Shown here: piece by piece, positions 42,032-50,469 of the stretch
How the letters are laid out: each line of letters begins with the position of its first letter
Numbering within the stretch: position 1 is the stretch's first letter
Assembly: GCF_014648895.1 (NCBI RefSeq)
Contig: NZ_BMRZ01000012.1
Span: 177,403 to 241,402, forward strand
Direction: 5' to 3'
From: Streptomyces tanashiensis
Lineage (GTDB): Bacteria > Actinomycetota > Actinomycetes > Streptomycetales > Streptomycetaceae
DNA length: 64,000 nt
Notes under the pieces: generated by a model
What the model was told of the DNA's origin: nothing
Database searches by the model: none
What the model saw: only the letters and a program-made list of their open reading frames with translations
Translations under genes and position numbers: made by a program

Positions 42032-44353
42032 CTACTTGGACTGCGTGGAGAGGCTCACCCCGCTGAAGTTCTGGGCGGCGGCGAGGCTGAAGTAGATCCA
42101 GCCGGACGGCGGGTTGTCGATCGTCAGGCTCTCGCTGTTCCCGGCGTTGGTGGACTTCGCCTGGTAGCCGCTGGTGGTGGCCCAGCTGCTGCCTCCGTAG
42201 TACAGGTCGGCGTTGCCGGTGCCTCCGCTGCTGGTGATCGTCAGCTGCTTGACGCCGGCCGGCAGGTACACGAAGTGGTAGCTGTAGTTGCCGGTGGTGG
42301 CGGCGAGGTTGTCCCGGCGGCAGTTCTGGTCGAACTGACGGGGGTCGCTGAGGGTGCAGAGCGGCGCGGCGGCGGTCGGGGCGTCGGGCAGCGGACCGCA
42401 GTCGGCGGTCGCGCAGTCGGTCGTCAGCCAGGTCGCGAAGTCCGCGTCGTAGCGGGTGCCGATGGTCTGCTTCAGTACGGTGCGGGCCCCGGTCCAGTCA
42501 CCGGCGCGGTACTTGCCGAGCACGGTCTGGACGTCGGCGGGGTGCTTCTGGAGCATGTAGCGGACCGCGAGCCAGCCCCAGCGGTAGACCCGGTCCGAGT
42601 TGACCTGGGGGTCCTCCTCCTGGCCGTAGACGGTGTCGAAGAGGTCGCTGAGCTTGTACGTCTTCTTGCCGGCCTCGGCGATCGCGTCGGCGTTGCGCTC
42701 GTTGCGGTAGCCGTACGAGATGTTCTCGGCGATGCCCTCGACCCACCAGATGGTCGGCGTGGTGATGCCCGCCTCGAAGTCGCCGTACATGTTGTAGCGG
42801 CCGTCGAGGTAGTGGGTGTACTCGTGGTTGAGGTTCCAGATCTGGAAGTCCGGGCGCAGCCAGCTGGCCTCGTGGGCGATGAAGCGGGCCTGGTTGCCGG
42901 GGACGGCCGGGTTGCCCTCCTCGTACATGCCGCCGTTGTCGACGTCGATGTTGTAGATGGCCCAGGCGTACAGGGCGTACTGGGTGTAGTCGTCGAAGGC
43001 GACGACCTCCAGGTCGGTGTTCACGTCACCGGGGATCGCGCCCTTGTCGCCGATGACCCGGTGGAAGTAGGCGTCCTGGGCGACCAGGCTCGTGCAGGTG
43101 CTCGCCAGCTGGCCGGGCGACATGTCCTGGGCCCGGATCTTCAGGCCGGGGGTGCACGTGTGCTGGATCGGCAGGACCGCGGGAAGCACGCGCTCGCCCA
43201 GGTCGCAGATGGCGTAGGCGGCGCAGTTGCCCCGGTCGTACTGGCGTGTGTACCAGCCGAGGTTCATGGTGATCGGCGCGGTGGGGCCGACGTTCGGGTA
43301 CCGGTTGATGAGGTCCTTCAGGAGCGGCCGGACCCGGTCCTTGAGCTCGGGGATGTCGAGGGCGTGACCGAGGTGGCGGCCGACGTTGCTTACGACGTCG
43401 AGGCGGTTCAGCTGGGCGCCGTTGCGGGTGATGAATCCGGCCCAGGTGTCGAGGATGGCGGGGTCGGCCTTGAGGGCGGCCCGCCAGCCGCGGTCGTCGT
43501 TCTTGGCCTTGAAGCCGTTCTCGACGACCCACTCGACGTGTTCCATGGCGAGGTTCATCTGACCGGGCCAGGTGCCGTCGTAGCCGCCGAGCATCCACTT
43601 CACGACGCCGGCGTACCGGCCGGCCTCGTGGGTGCTGTCGATCAGCGTGACGACCTCGTTGAGGATCTCGCCGTTGGCGTCGGTGACGTCCTTGCTGCGC
43701 GGGGAGGCGAAGAAGGCGTCGAGGGCACCGCGCGCCGCGCCGGCCAGGGCCGGGCCGTAGGCGCCGACGGCGTCCGCGTTGTTGTCCTGCACGTAGTAGC
43801 CGGCACGCAGGAACATCACCAACTGCCCGACGGAGGCGCTGTTGTTGCCCGCGTACGTGGCGGAGGCGTCGCGCAGCGCGTCGGCGACGGTCACCATCTG
43901 GGCTTCGCGGAAGGCCTTCCGCGCGTTCTCCCCGGTGAGGTTGAACAGCGGGTAGGTACAGGTGATCTGAGGAAGCGCCTTGAGCTGTTGGACCAGCGCG
44001 CCGCCCGTGGCGTTGATGACGCCGGACAGGTCACCGCACGCGTCCGCGGCGGCGGCCGACGACCGCTTGCTCGCCTTGAGGGCCGGCGCGGGTCGCAGGG
44101 GGGACTCCTCGGCACTGTCCTGCGAGGAGAGCCGGAAGCGGGGGTTGTCGCTGATCGCATGGGGCGACTTGGGGACCGGGATCGCCCGCGGCGCCGAGGC
44201 CGCGGTTCCCTCGGCGTGCGCACCGGTGCGGGCCGTGGCGCCGGCGGGGGCGGCCTGGCTCTGCGGCGCGAACAGGCCGAGGGTGATGAATACGGCCGCG
44301 CCGAGCACGGGGAGTCTTCGCGCGCGGGTCTTCGGTATCCGGAAGGGATACAT
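42032..44353 (-). CDS. Secreted M9-family collagenase with a C-terminal PPC-like domain
   Basis: The precursor has 773 residues. It has a signal peptide (RARRLPVLGAAVFITLGLFAPQSQA), a long activator region (about 100-400), then the peptidase domain with the zinc motif HEYTHYLDGRYNMYGDF (HExxH) and the downstream glutamate in WWVEGIAENISYG. The C-terminal 110 or so residues (RDNLAATTGNYSYHFVYLPAGVKQLTITSSGG to SGVSLSTQSK) form a PPC-like beta domain used for substrate binding. This is the architecture of Vibrio/Clostridium-type collagenases as found in Streptomyces. It is exported by Sec. GGAGG precedes the ATG at 44353. A 20-base imperfect palindrome in the promoter region suggests regulation. 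Confidence 0.93.
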   Translation of the reverse strand: MYPFRIPKTRARRLPVLGAAVFITLGLFAPQSQAAPAGATARTGAHAEGTAASAPRAIPVPKSPHAISDNPRFRLSSQDSAEESPLRPAPALKASKRSSAAAADACGDLSGVINATGGALVQQLKALPQITCTYPLFNLTGENARKAFREAQMVTVADALRDASATYAGNNSASVGQLVMFLRAGYYVQDNNADAVGAYGPALAGAARGALDAFFASPRSKDVTDANGEILNEVVTLIDSTHEAGRYAGVVKWMLGGYDGTWPGQMNLAMEHVEWVVENGFKAKNDDRGWRAALKADPAILDTWAGFITRNGAQLNRLDVVSNVGRHLGHALDIPELKDRVRPLLKDLINRYPNVGPTAPITMNLGWYTRQYDRGNCAAYAICDLGERVLPAVLPIQHTCTPGLKIRAQDMSPGQLASTCTSLVAQDAYFHRVIGDKGAIPGDVNTDLEVVAFDDYTQYALYAWAIYNIDVDNGGMYEEGNPAVPGNQARFIAHEASWLRPDFQIWNLNHEYTHYLDGRYNMYGDFEAGITTPTIWWVEGIAENISYGYRNERNADAIAEAGKKTYKLSDLFDTVYGQEEDPQVNSDRVYRWGWLAVRYMLQKHPADVQTVLGKYRAGDWTGARTVLKQTIGTRYDADFATWLTTDCATADCGPLPDAPTAAAPLCTLSDPRQFDQNCRRDNLAATTGNYSYHFVYLPAGVKQLTITSSGGTGNADLYYGGSSWATTSGYQAKSTNAGNSESLTIDNPPSGWIYFSLAAAQNFSGVSLSTQSK

Positions 44354-44414
44354 CTGTGGGGGCCTCCGGGGCCGTTGTGGCCACGTGCGGGGAAGCACGG
44401 GCGGCTGACACGTG

Positions 44415-44434
44415 ACGTGTAAAATTTCACATGT
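44415..44434. promoter_or_regulatory. AT-rich imperfect palindrome in the collagenase promoter region
   Basis: ACGTGTAAAATTTCACATGT is a 20-base imperfect palindrome about 60-80 bases before the collagenase start, in a stretch far richer in A/T than its surroundings. It overlaps the likely -10 region, as expected of an operator. The binding protein is unknown. Confidence 0.4.
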
Positions 44435-44558
44435 CGCATTGTTCTGGAAGACCTCTGGCAGGATTCGTCGACCGGAGCCACGGAAAGGTCCCCCCAACAC
44501 CCCTGTATGACCGCTTGGATGACGATTTCGGCACCCCGGCCCCGCAACGCAACGCACC

Positions 44559-44591
44559 AGGACACCCCCTGCCGAGGGCAGGGGGTGTCCT
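44559..44591 (-). terminator. Terminator downstream of the sigma/recombinase-like gene
   Basis: Perfect 15-base arms AGGACACCCCCTGCC and GGCAGGGGGTGTCCT flank a 3-base loop, just after the stop at 44614 in the leftward direction. Confidence 0.8.
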
Positions 44592-44613
44592 GAGGAGTGG
44601 TCAGGTCAGGTGC

Positions 44614-45345
44614 TCAGCGGGCGCGTCGGTGGGGCTTGAGGCGCCGCAGGGTGTAGCCGTCGCGGGCCGGGTCCAGTGCCCTGGTCGCCTGCTTGAAGAG
44701 GTACTCGGCCCGCTCGTAGGAGAGCCTGCGGCGGCCCGTTTCCGGGCACAGGTCCGCCGACCCCGGGGTCCGTGCCGGGCCGGGTCTGCGGTCCGAGAGG
44801 AACACCGGCCCCCGCGTCCGCCCGGCGAGCAGGCGGGGCAGCAGGCGGGCCGTTCCGGAGCGCCAGGCGACCCAGGTGTCGCCCGCCCGCGCTCGGCGGT
44901 CGTCGAGGTCCAGATCCTCGACGTTCAGGGCCAGGACGGCGCTGACGCCGGCCGCCGACTCGTGCAGCAGCCGCCACAGGGTCTCCTCGCGCAGCGGCAG
45001 GTCCGGGAGGTCCCAGACCGCGTCGAGCTGCGCGGAGTCGAGCGGTCGCGCCCGGGGGCGGGTCTCCGTACGGCGGTCGAGCCCGGCGGCCGGGTCGTCC
45101 AGGGCCGCCCAGGCGCCGAAGGACCGGACGGCCGAACGGTGCCGGTTCCACGTCGCGGCCGCCGCCCCGCCCCAGGTCGTCACGAACACACGCGTCACCG
45201 CGTCGGCGGTCAGGGAGGTGAGCGGCAGCTGCTCGCCGAGGGTGCGGCAGAGGCGGCGCAGGGTCTGCCCGTACGAGCGGCGCGTCGCGGCGTCCAGCTC
45301 CTCCCGGCTCAGGAAGTCGTGGGCGGCCTGCCCGAGCGTCCGGCC
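44614..45345 (-). pseudogene. Decayed tyrosine-recombinase-like domain joined to the ECF sigma gene
   Basis: About 243 residues align with actinomycete site-specific integrases. There is a core-binding-type start (AAHDFLSREELDAATRRSYGQTLRRL, TWNRHRSAVRSFGAWA) and a catalytic-type domain (LLHESAAGVSAVLALNVEDLDLDDRRAR, ADLCPETGRRRLSYERAEYLF). Key residues are missing: the first active-site Arg, normally in ETAAR, reads ESAAG. The HxLRH motif is replaced by LRRLKPHRRAR and a stop, and the part with the nucleophilic Tyr is absent. There is no start codon of its own near the domain boundary; it continues the frame of the sigma factor's C-terminal region. It is either a dead fragment or a repurposed extension. 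Confidence 0.7.
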
Positions 45346-46607
45346 CGGCGGTGCGGCGTCGCCGAGCGCGTCCGCGCGCCGCTCCAGGAAGGCGCGCTCG
45401 GCGGCGTTCTTCGTGAGGGACGCGGCCCGCCGGAATTCGATGCGGGCCTCGTCGTGGCGGCCGAGCCGCGCCAGCAGATCCCCCGGACCCCCGGGAGCAG
45501 GTGGTAGTCGCTGAGCACGGCGTCGGCGAGCAGTGAGTCGGCAAGGTCGAGCCCGGCCTGCGGCCCGTACGCCATTCCGACGGCGACCGCGCGGTTCAGC
45601 CGCACGATCGGCGTCGGCAGGATCCGGGCCAGGGCCTCGTACAGGGAGGCGATCCGGGTCCAGTCGGTGCCCTCGGCGCTCCGCGCCTGCGCGTGGCAGA
45701 CGGCGATCGCCGCCTGGAGCGTGTACGGGCCGGGTGCGCCGCCGCCCGTCTCCCTGGCCCGCAGCATCGCGGTGAAGCCGCGGCGGATGAGCAGCTGGTC
45801 CCAGCGCCCCCGGTTCTGCTCGTGCAGGGGGACGGGTTGGCCCGAGGGGCCGGTGCGCGCGGCGGCGCGGGACGCCTGGATCTCCATCAGCGCCACCAGG
45901 GCGTGCACTTCGGGCTCGCGCGGGGCCAGCTCGGCGAGGAGCCGGCCGAGGCGCAGGGCCTCCAGGCAGAGTCCGGGCCGCATGAGGTCGTCGCCGGAGG
46001 TCGCCGAGTATCCCTCGTTGAAGATCAGGTAGACCACTTCGAGGACCGAGGAGAGCCGCTCGGCGAGGCGGTCGCGCTCCGGCAGTTCGAACGGTACGCG
46101 CCGCTCGGCCAGCGTCCGCTTGGCACGCGCGATGCGCTGGGTGATCACCGTCTCGGTGACGAGGAAGGCGCGCGAGATCTCCTCGGCCGTCAGACCGCCG
46201 AGGAGCCGGAGCGTCAGGGCGGCCCGCGCCTCGGTCGGCAGCACCGGGTGGCAGGAGAGGAAGACCAGCCGCAGGACGTCGTCCGGTTCGGCGTCGGGCG
46301 TCGCGTCCGGGCCGTGCTGCTGTTCCAGCTCGTGGGCGAGCTGCTCCTGCTTGCGCTCGAGGCGCTGGGAGCGCCGGAGGTGGTCGACGGCGCGCCGCTT
46401 GGCGGTGGTCGTGAGCCAGGCGCCGGGGTTGTCGGGGACGCCCGAGACCGGCCACTGTTCGAGGGCGGCGACGACGGCGTCCTGGGCCAGTTCCTCGGCG
46501 AGGCCGACGTCGCGCACCATGCGGGTGAGCGAGGCGACGATCTTCGCCGACTCGAGTTTCCAGGCCGCATCGACGGTGCGGTGAACGTCCGGCACGAGGA
46601 CGATCAC
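45346..46607 (-). CDS. ECF42-type sigma factor with TPR-like extension, frameshifted near its end
   Basis: The product has the sigma-2 domain (ESAKIVASLTRMVRDVGLAEELAQDAVVAALEQWP), sigma-4 (LPTEARAALTLRLLGGLTAEEISRAFLVTETVITQRI) and the long C-terminal helical extension of this group (VVYLIFNEGYSATSGDDLMRPGLCLEALRLGRLL, HALVALMEIQASR). Members are paired with a YCII/DGPF protein, as here. At 45480-45484 a run of five C on the plus strand breaks the frame; one more base would restore GVRGDLLARLGRHDEARIEFRRAASL. Beyond this the frame runs on into the recombinase-like domain. The GTG at 46607 is a tentative start; another lies at 46595. Start and upstream sequence sit in a hairpin. Confidence 0.8.
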
Positions 46608-46649
46608 AGCACCCGCCCCGGCTCGGTCGCAAGCCGCGGCGGGTGCTGT
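46606..46649 (-). terminator. Hairpin between the YCII gene and the sigma gene, covering the sigma start
   Basis: Arms ACAGCACCCGCC and GGCGGGTGCTGT (12 bases, perfect) enclose 20 bases. The hairpin includes the likely GTG start and upstream ribosome-binding region of the sigma gene, so it could attenuate read-through or mask translation initiation. Confidence 0.5.
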
Positions 46650-46669
46650 CGTACGGGTGTGGCCGCGGG

Positions 46670-46993
46670 TCAGGGGCCGAAGACCTGCTGGACGACGCTC
46701 TGGCCGTCCCCGACGATCCTGCGGAAGCGGCGGGCCAGCTCGATGGCCTCTTCCTGGGAGCGGACCTCGATCAGGGCGAAGCCGGCGACGGCCTCCTTGG
46801 CCTCGGTGAAGGGCCCGTCCGTCACCGTGATCTCGTCGCCGGAGGAGGTCACGAGGATGCCGCCGGGCTCCAGGCCGCCGGTGGCCAGGAGTACGCCGGC
46901 CGCGGTCAGTTCCTCGATGAACCGGCCCATCTCGGCGTACAGCTTCTCGTCGGGGGCGGTGTCGGTGGGCTTGGTCGTCATGAGGTAGCGCAT
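46670..46993 (-). CDS. YCII/DGPF-domain protein, partner of the ECF42 sigma factor
   Basis: The product of 107 residues is a single YCII domain: MRYLMTTKP start, GRFIEELTAAGVLLATGGLEP, and TVTDGPFTEAKEAVAGFALIEVRSQEEAIELARR. The DGPF signature and adjacency to an ECF42 sigma gene are the known arrangement of this group, in which the YCII gene is usually part of the sigma regulon. No enzymatic reaction has been shown. The predicted start is the first ATG of the domain. It is divergent from the DUF998 gene and has a long inverted repeat upstream. Confidence 0.9.
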   Translation of the reverse strand: MRYLMTTKPTDTAPDEKLYAEMGRFIEELTAAGVLLATGGLEPGGILVTSSGDEITVTDGPFTEAKEAVAGFALIEVRSQEEAIELARRFRRIVGDGQSVVQQVFGP

Positions 46994-47052
46994 GGGGATC
47001 TCTGTTTCTCTCGTCGTTCTGGTGGGTCCTTCTGCCCAAGCGTCGATCATCG

Positions 47053-47090
47053 CCATGTGACAGGGAAGCGGCGCGTTCCCTGTCACATGG
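47053..47090. promoter_or_regulatory. Perfect 15-base inverted repeat in a divergent promoter region
   Basis: CCATGTGACAGGGAA at 47053-47067 and its exact complement at 47076-47090 flank an 8-base GC-rich centre. It lies between the leftward YCII/sigma unit and the rightward DUF998 gene, so it is unlikely to be a simple terminator. It is more likely an operator or a regulatory RNA hairpin for the YCII transcript. Confidence 0.55.
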
Positions 47091-47147
47091 CTCGATCGAC
47101 GTGTCAGCGAGAAGCAAGTCCGCCCCAGAGGAAGAGAGTCACCCGCC

Positions 47148-47822
47148 ATGACCAGCGTCCAGAGCCCCGCGCAGACCACCACGTCCGTCGCGCCCTCCCC
47201 CGCCTCCACGCGTTCCCTGCTCACCGTCGCGGTCGTGGCGCAGCCCCTGTGGGCCGCCGTGGCCCTGGCCCAGGCCGCGACGCGCGAGGGCTACGACATC
47301 ACCCGCCACCCGCTGAGCGCGCTCAGCAACGGCTCACTCGGCTGGATCCAGATCACCGACTTCGTGCTGGCGGGTCTCCTGACCGTCGTCGGCTCCGTCG
47401 GCCTGCGTCGTGCCCTGCGCGGCACTCCCGGGGGCACGTGGGCACCACGGCTCGTTCGGATCAGCGGCATCGGCATGATCGCCGCGGGCGCTTTCGTGAT
47501 GGACCCGGTCGACGGATTCCCCGTGGGTACGCCGGAAGGGACGCCCGCCGCCCTGTCCTGGCAGAGTTACGCCCACTTCGCCGCCGGCTCGGTCACCTTC
47601 ACCGCGCTGATCGCCGCCTGCTACGTCATGGGCCACCACTTCGGCCGTGCCGGACAGCGGGGGCGTGCCGTCGCCTCCCGCGTCGCGGGTACGGCCCTGC
47701 TGCTCGGCAACGGCTGGGCGATGAGCGGGGGCACCGCGGGCACCCTGACCCTGGCCGTCGGAGTGATCACCGCGATGATCTGGCTCTCCGTGGTCGCGGC
47801 TCAGTACCGCCGCGGCTTCTGA
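47148..47822 (+). CDS. DUF998 integral membrane protein
   Basis: The product of 224 residues has six hydrophobic helices after a Ser/Thr/Pro-rich N-terminus. Family blocks are EGYDITRHPLSALSNGSLGWIQITDF and AAGAFVMDPVDGFPVGTPEGTP, with a conserved SWQSYAHFAAGS. DUF998 proteins are membrane proteins of unknown function, frequent in actinomycetes near ECF sigma genes. The gene may be part of the regulon of the divergent ECF42 unit. Confidence 0.85.
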   Translation: MTSVQSPAQTTTSVAPSPASTRSLLTVAVVAQPLWAAVALAQAATREGYDITRHPLSALSNGSLGWIQITDFVLAGLLTVVGSVGLRRALRGTPGGTWAPRLVRISGIGMIAAGAFVMDPVDGFPVGTPEGTPAALSWQSYAHFAAGSVTFTALIAACYVMGHHFGRAGQRGRAVASRVAGTALLLGNGWAMSGGTAGTLTLAVGVITAMIWLSVVAAQYRRGF

Positions 47823-47847
47823 CGCCGTCGGCCGACGGCGCAGACGG

Positions 47848-47903
47848 GGGTCGTTCCCCGGGACCGCGCGGGCTCGTGCCCGCGCGGTCCCGGGGAACGA
47901 CCC
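47848..47903. terminator. Very long bidirectional terminator hairpin
   Basis: Two perfect 26-base arms (47848-47873 and 47878-47903) flank a 4-base loop, between the convergent DUF998 and sulfatase genes. It is the strongest hairpin in the window. Confidence 0.9.
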
Positions 47904-47958
47904 GTCGCGTCACCCCTCTCGTCCGGCGACGATGACGGCCTCAGGGGCCCGTCCTCTC

Positions 47959-50316
47959 CTATTCGCGGGCGAGCATGGCCTCGGCCTCGCGTTCGAGGTC
48001 GATGTAAGGCTCGCCGCTGACGTCGACGGCGACACGGTGCAGGGTGCCGCCGGTGAAGGCGTAGGGGGCGGCCCCGGGGTAGTCGGCCGTGACGGCGTCA
48101 CCGCCGTCCTTGCCCACGTTGAGGCCCTCGCCGGCCAGGGTGAACCTGCCGGGCTGTGTCCTGATCCGGCCCTCGCCGACCTTCCGGTCCCCGTGGTGCA
48201 GGCTGAGGACGCCGGTGGCGACACCGGGCGACACCTCGCCGTCCTTCTCGAACGACGCGGCCAGGATCAGCTTCTCCCCGCGGGGCAGTTCCTCGGTCGC
48301 GGTGATCCGCTGTTCCTCGCTACCGAGGAAGTTGTACACGTACGTCAGCCGGCCGTCCTTGACGTAGAGCGCGTGGCCGCCGAACCGCCCGCCGTGTGCG
48401 AACAGCACGCCGGAGGCGCCGGGACCGGGCAGGTCGACGAGGGCGCCGATGGAGTAGGAGCGGTTGCGGACGTTGACCGCGACGGACTCGGGGACCTCGG
48501 AGCCGCCGGGCCGGTACACGTACCGGTTGCGCGCCGGGGTGAGTTCCGGCCGGGGCGTGGAGAGGATCTCCAGGGCGGAGCGGTCGTCGAGGGGGAAGGC
48601 CTGGTTGACGCCGGCCTCGTAGAACCACAGGCCGATCAGCTGCTGGAGCCTGCCGGGCTCCTGCTGGGCGAGGTCGACGAGCTCGGCCCGGTCGGTGTCG
48701 GTGTGGTACAGCTCCCAGGTGTCCTCGTGGAAGTCGCTCCAGCCGCTGATGGCGGGGTGGGTCGTGACGGCCTTCCAGCCCTGGTGCCAGATGCCGCGGG
48801 TGCCGAGCATCGAGTAGAACTGCGTGGCCTTGGCGGACGGCAGGGCGGCGGAGTCGAAGCTGTAGCGCATGCTCACGCCCTGGAGCGGGATCTGCCGGTA
48901 GCCCTTGACGGTGTTGGGGAGGTCGAGGCCGAGGCAGTCGAGGACGGTGGGAACGATGTCGATGGCGTGGTGGTACTGGTCGCGGACCTCACCGCGGGCG
49001 GCGATGCCGGACGGCCAGGAGATGATGCACGGGTCGCAGGTGCCGCCGTTGAAGGAGTACCGCTTCCACATCTTGAACGGGGTGTTGAAGGCCATGGCCC
49101 AGCCGTTCGGGTAGTGGCCGTACGTCTCCACGCTGCCGAGCCTGTCGATCATCGCGAGGTTCTCGGCGAGGTCGTCGGCGACGTTGTTGAAGAACTTGTT
49201 CTCGTTGACCGAGCCGTTGGGACCGCCCTCGCCGCTGGCGCCGTTGTCGGACACCACGACGAAGAGGGTGTTGTCCAGCTGGTCGATGTCCTCCAGGTAG
49301 CGGAGCAGTCGGCCGACCTGGTCGTCGCAGTGCGACAGGAACCCGGCGTAGACCTCGGCCATCCGCGCGAACAGCCGCTGTTCGTCGGCACCGAGTTCGT
49401 CCCACGGACGGGTGTAGTCCAGGGGCGGAAACGGTTCTCCGCCGGGGCCGCTGCGGGTGTCGGGTGTGCCGATCGGGTTGACCGGGGGCAGCTCGGTGTT
49501 CTCGGGCACGAGCCCGAGCCGCTTCTGCCGGGCGAGGATCTCCTCGCGCATCGCCTCGTACCCCGCGTCGAACCTGCCGCGGTAGCGCTCGATCCACTCG
49601 GGTGGCGCCTGGTGCGGAGCGTGGGCGCAGCCGGGCGCGTAGTAGAGGAAGACGGGCCGCTCGGGAGCGATGGCCTTGACGTCGTCGATGTACTGGATGG
49701 CCCGGTCGGTGATGTCGACGCCGAAGTGGTATCCCTCCTCCGGCGGGGCGGGCTGCTCGACCGGATGCTGGTCGTGGACCAGGTCGGGGTACCACTGGCT
49801 GGTCTCCGCCCCGAGGAATCCGTAGAACCGCTCGAAGCCGCGGCCGGTGGGCCAGTGGCGTTTGGTGGAGGCGAGGTTCATCTCGTCCTCCGGACACAGG
49901 TGCCACTTGCCGACGAGAGCGGTGCTGTAGCCCTTGTCCACGAGGACCTCGGCGAGCGTCGCGCACTCGGCCGGGATGTGCCCGTTCGCGCCGGGGAATC
50001 CGATCGCCGCCTCGCTGATGCACGCCATCCCGTTGGTGGTGTGGTTCCGCCCGGTCAGCAGCGCGGAGCGGGTGGGCGAGCACAGGGCCGTGGTGTGCCA
50101 CTGGGAGTAGCGCAGGCCGTTGGCGGCGATGCGGTCGATGTTCGGCGTCTCGATGGGACCGCCGTAGCAGCTCATCGCCCCGAACCCGACGTCGTCCAGG
50201 ACGATGTACACCACATTGGGCGCGCCCTCCGGCGCCTTCGGCTGCTGGTAGGGAGCCCAGTCGGACACCGAGTCGCGGACGTCGATGTTGATCACACCGC
50301 GGAACGTGTCGGACAT
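47959..50316 (-). CDS. Type I sulfatase (arylsulfatase family)
   Basis: The product of 785 residues hydrolyses sulfate esters using a formylglycine made from Cys79 in CSPTRSALLTGR. Metal-binding residues are in IVLDDVGFG near the N-terminus and in VVVSDNGASGEGG. Family blocks GKWHL and YYAPGCAHAPHQAPPEWIERY supply other active-site residues. The C-terminal 200 residues form a beta-rich domain (SYSIGALVDLPG, GRLTYVYNFLG). The length is that of the large arylsulfatase subgroup. I see no signal peptide, so it is probably cytoplasmic. The modifying enzyme gene lies directly upstream on the same strand, 153 bases away. Confidence 0.94.
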   Translation of the reverse strand: MSDTFRGVINIDVRDSVSDWAPYQQPKAPEGAPNVVYIVLDDVGFGAMSCYGGPIETPNIDRIAANGLRYSQWHTTALCSPTRSALLTGRNHTTNGMACISEAAIGFPGANGHIPAECATLAEVLVDKGYSTALVGKWHLCPEDEMNLASTKRHWPTGRGFERFYGFLGAETSQWYPDLVHDQHPVEQPAPPEEGYHFGVDITDRAIQYIDDVKAIAPERPVFLYYAPGCAHAPHQAPPEWIERYRGRFDAGYEAMREEILARQKRLGLVPENTELPPVNPIGTPDTRSGPGGEPFPPLDYTRPWDELGADEQRLFARMAEVYAGFLSHCDDQVGRLLRYLEDIDQLDNTLFVVVSDNGASGEGGPNGSVNENKFFNNVADDLAENLAMIDRLGSVETYGHYPNGWAMAFNTPFKMWKRYSFNGGTCDPCIISWPSGIAARGEVRDQYHHAIDIVPTVLDCLGLDLPNTVKGYRQIPLQGVSMRYSFDSAALPSAKATQFYSMLGTRGIWHQGWKAVTTHPAISGWSDFHEDTWELYHTDTDRAELVDLAQQEPGRLQQLIGLWFYEAGVNQAFPLDDRSALEILSTPRPELTPARNRYVYRPGGSEVPESVAVNVRNRSYSIGALVDLPGPGASGVLFAHGGRFGGHALYVKDGRLTYVYNFLGSEEQRITATEELPRGEKLILAASFEKDGEVSPGVATGVLSLHHGDRKVGEGRIRTQPGRFTLAGEGLNVGKDGGDAVTADYPGAAPYAFTGGTLHRVAVDVSGEPYIDLEREAEAMLARE

Positions 50317-50469
50317 GGCTCAGCCCCTAGCGAGTGGAAGTCGTTCCCCGCCCCGGGCGGCCGATCGACGGCAAGGGCGTGCCTGCCAGTCTGTGTGCGT
50401 GACCGGGGGGCCGCATGCCTGGCCGTACGAACGGGTGACCCGCGCCGGGCCGGCCCTCGGTGGCGGAGG

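Noticed and set aside
44614..45345. An active integrase with an integrated element
   Set aside because: Catalytic Arg, HxLRH and Tyr are missing, and no att-like direct repeats or tRNA gene are nearby.
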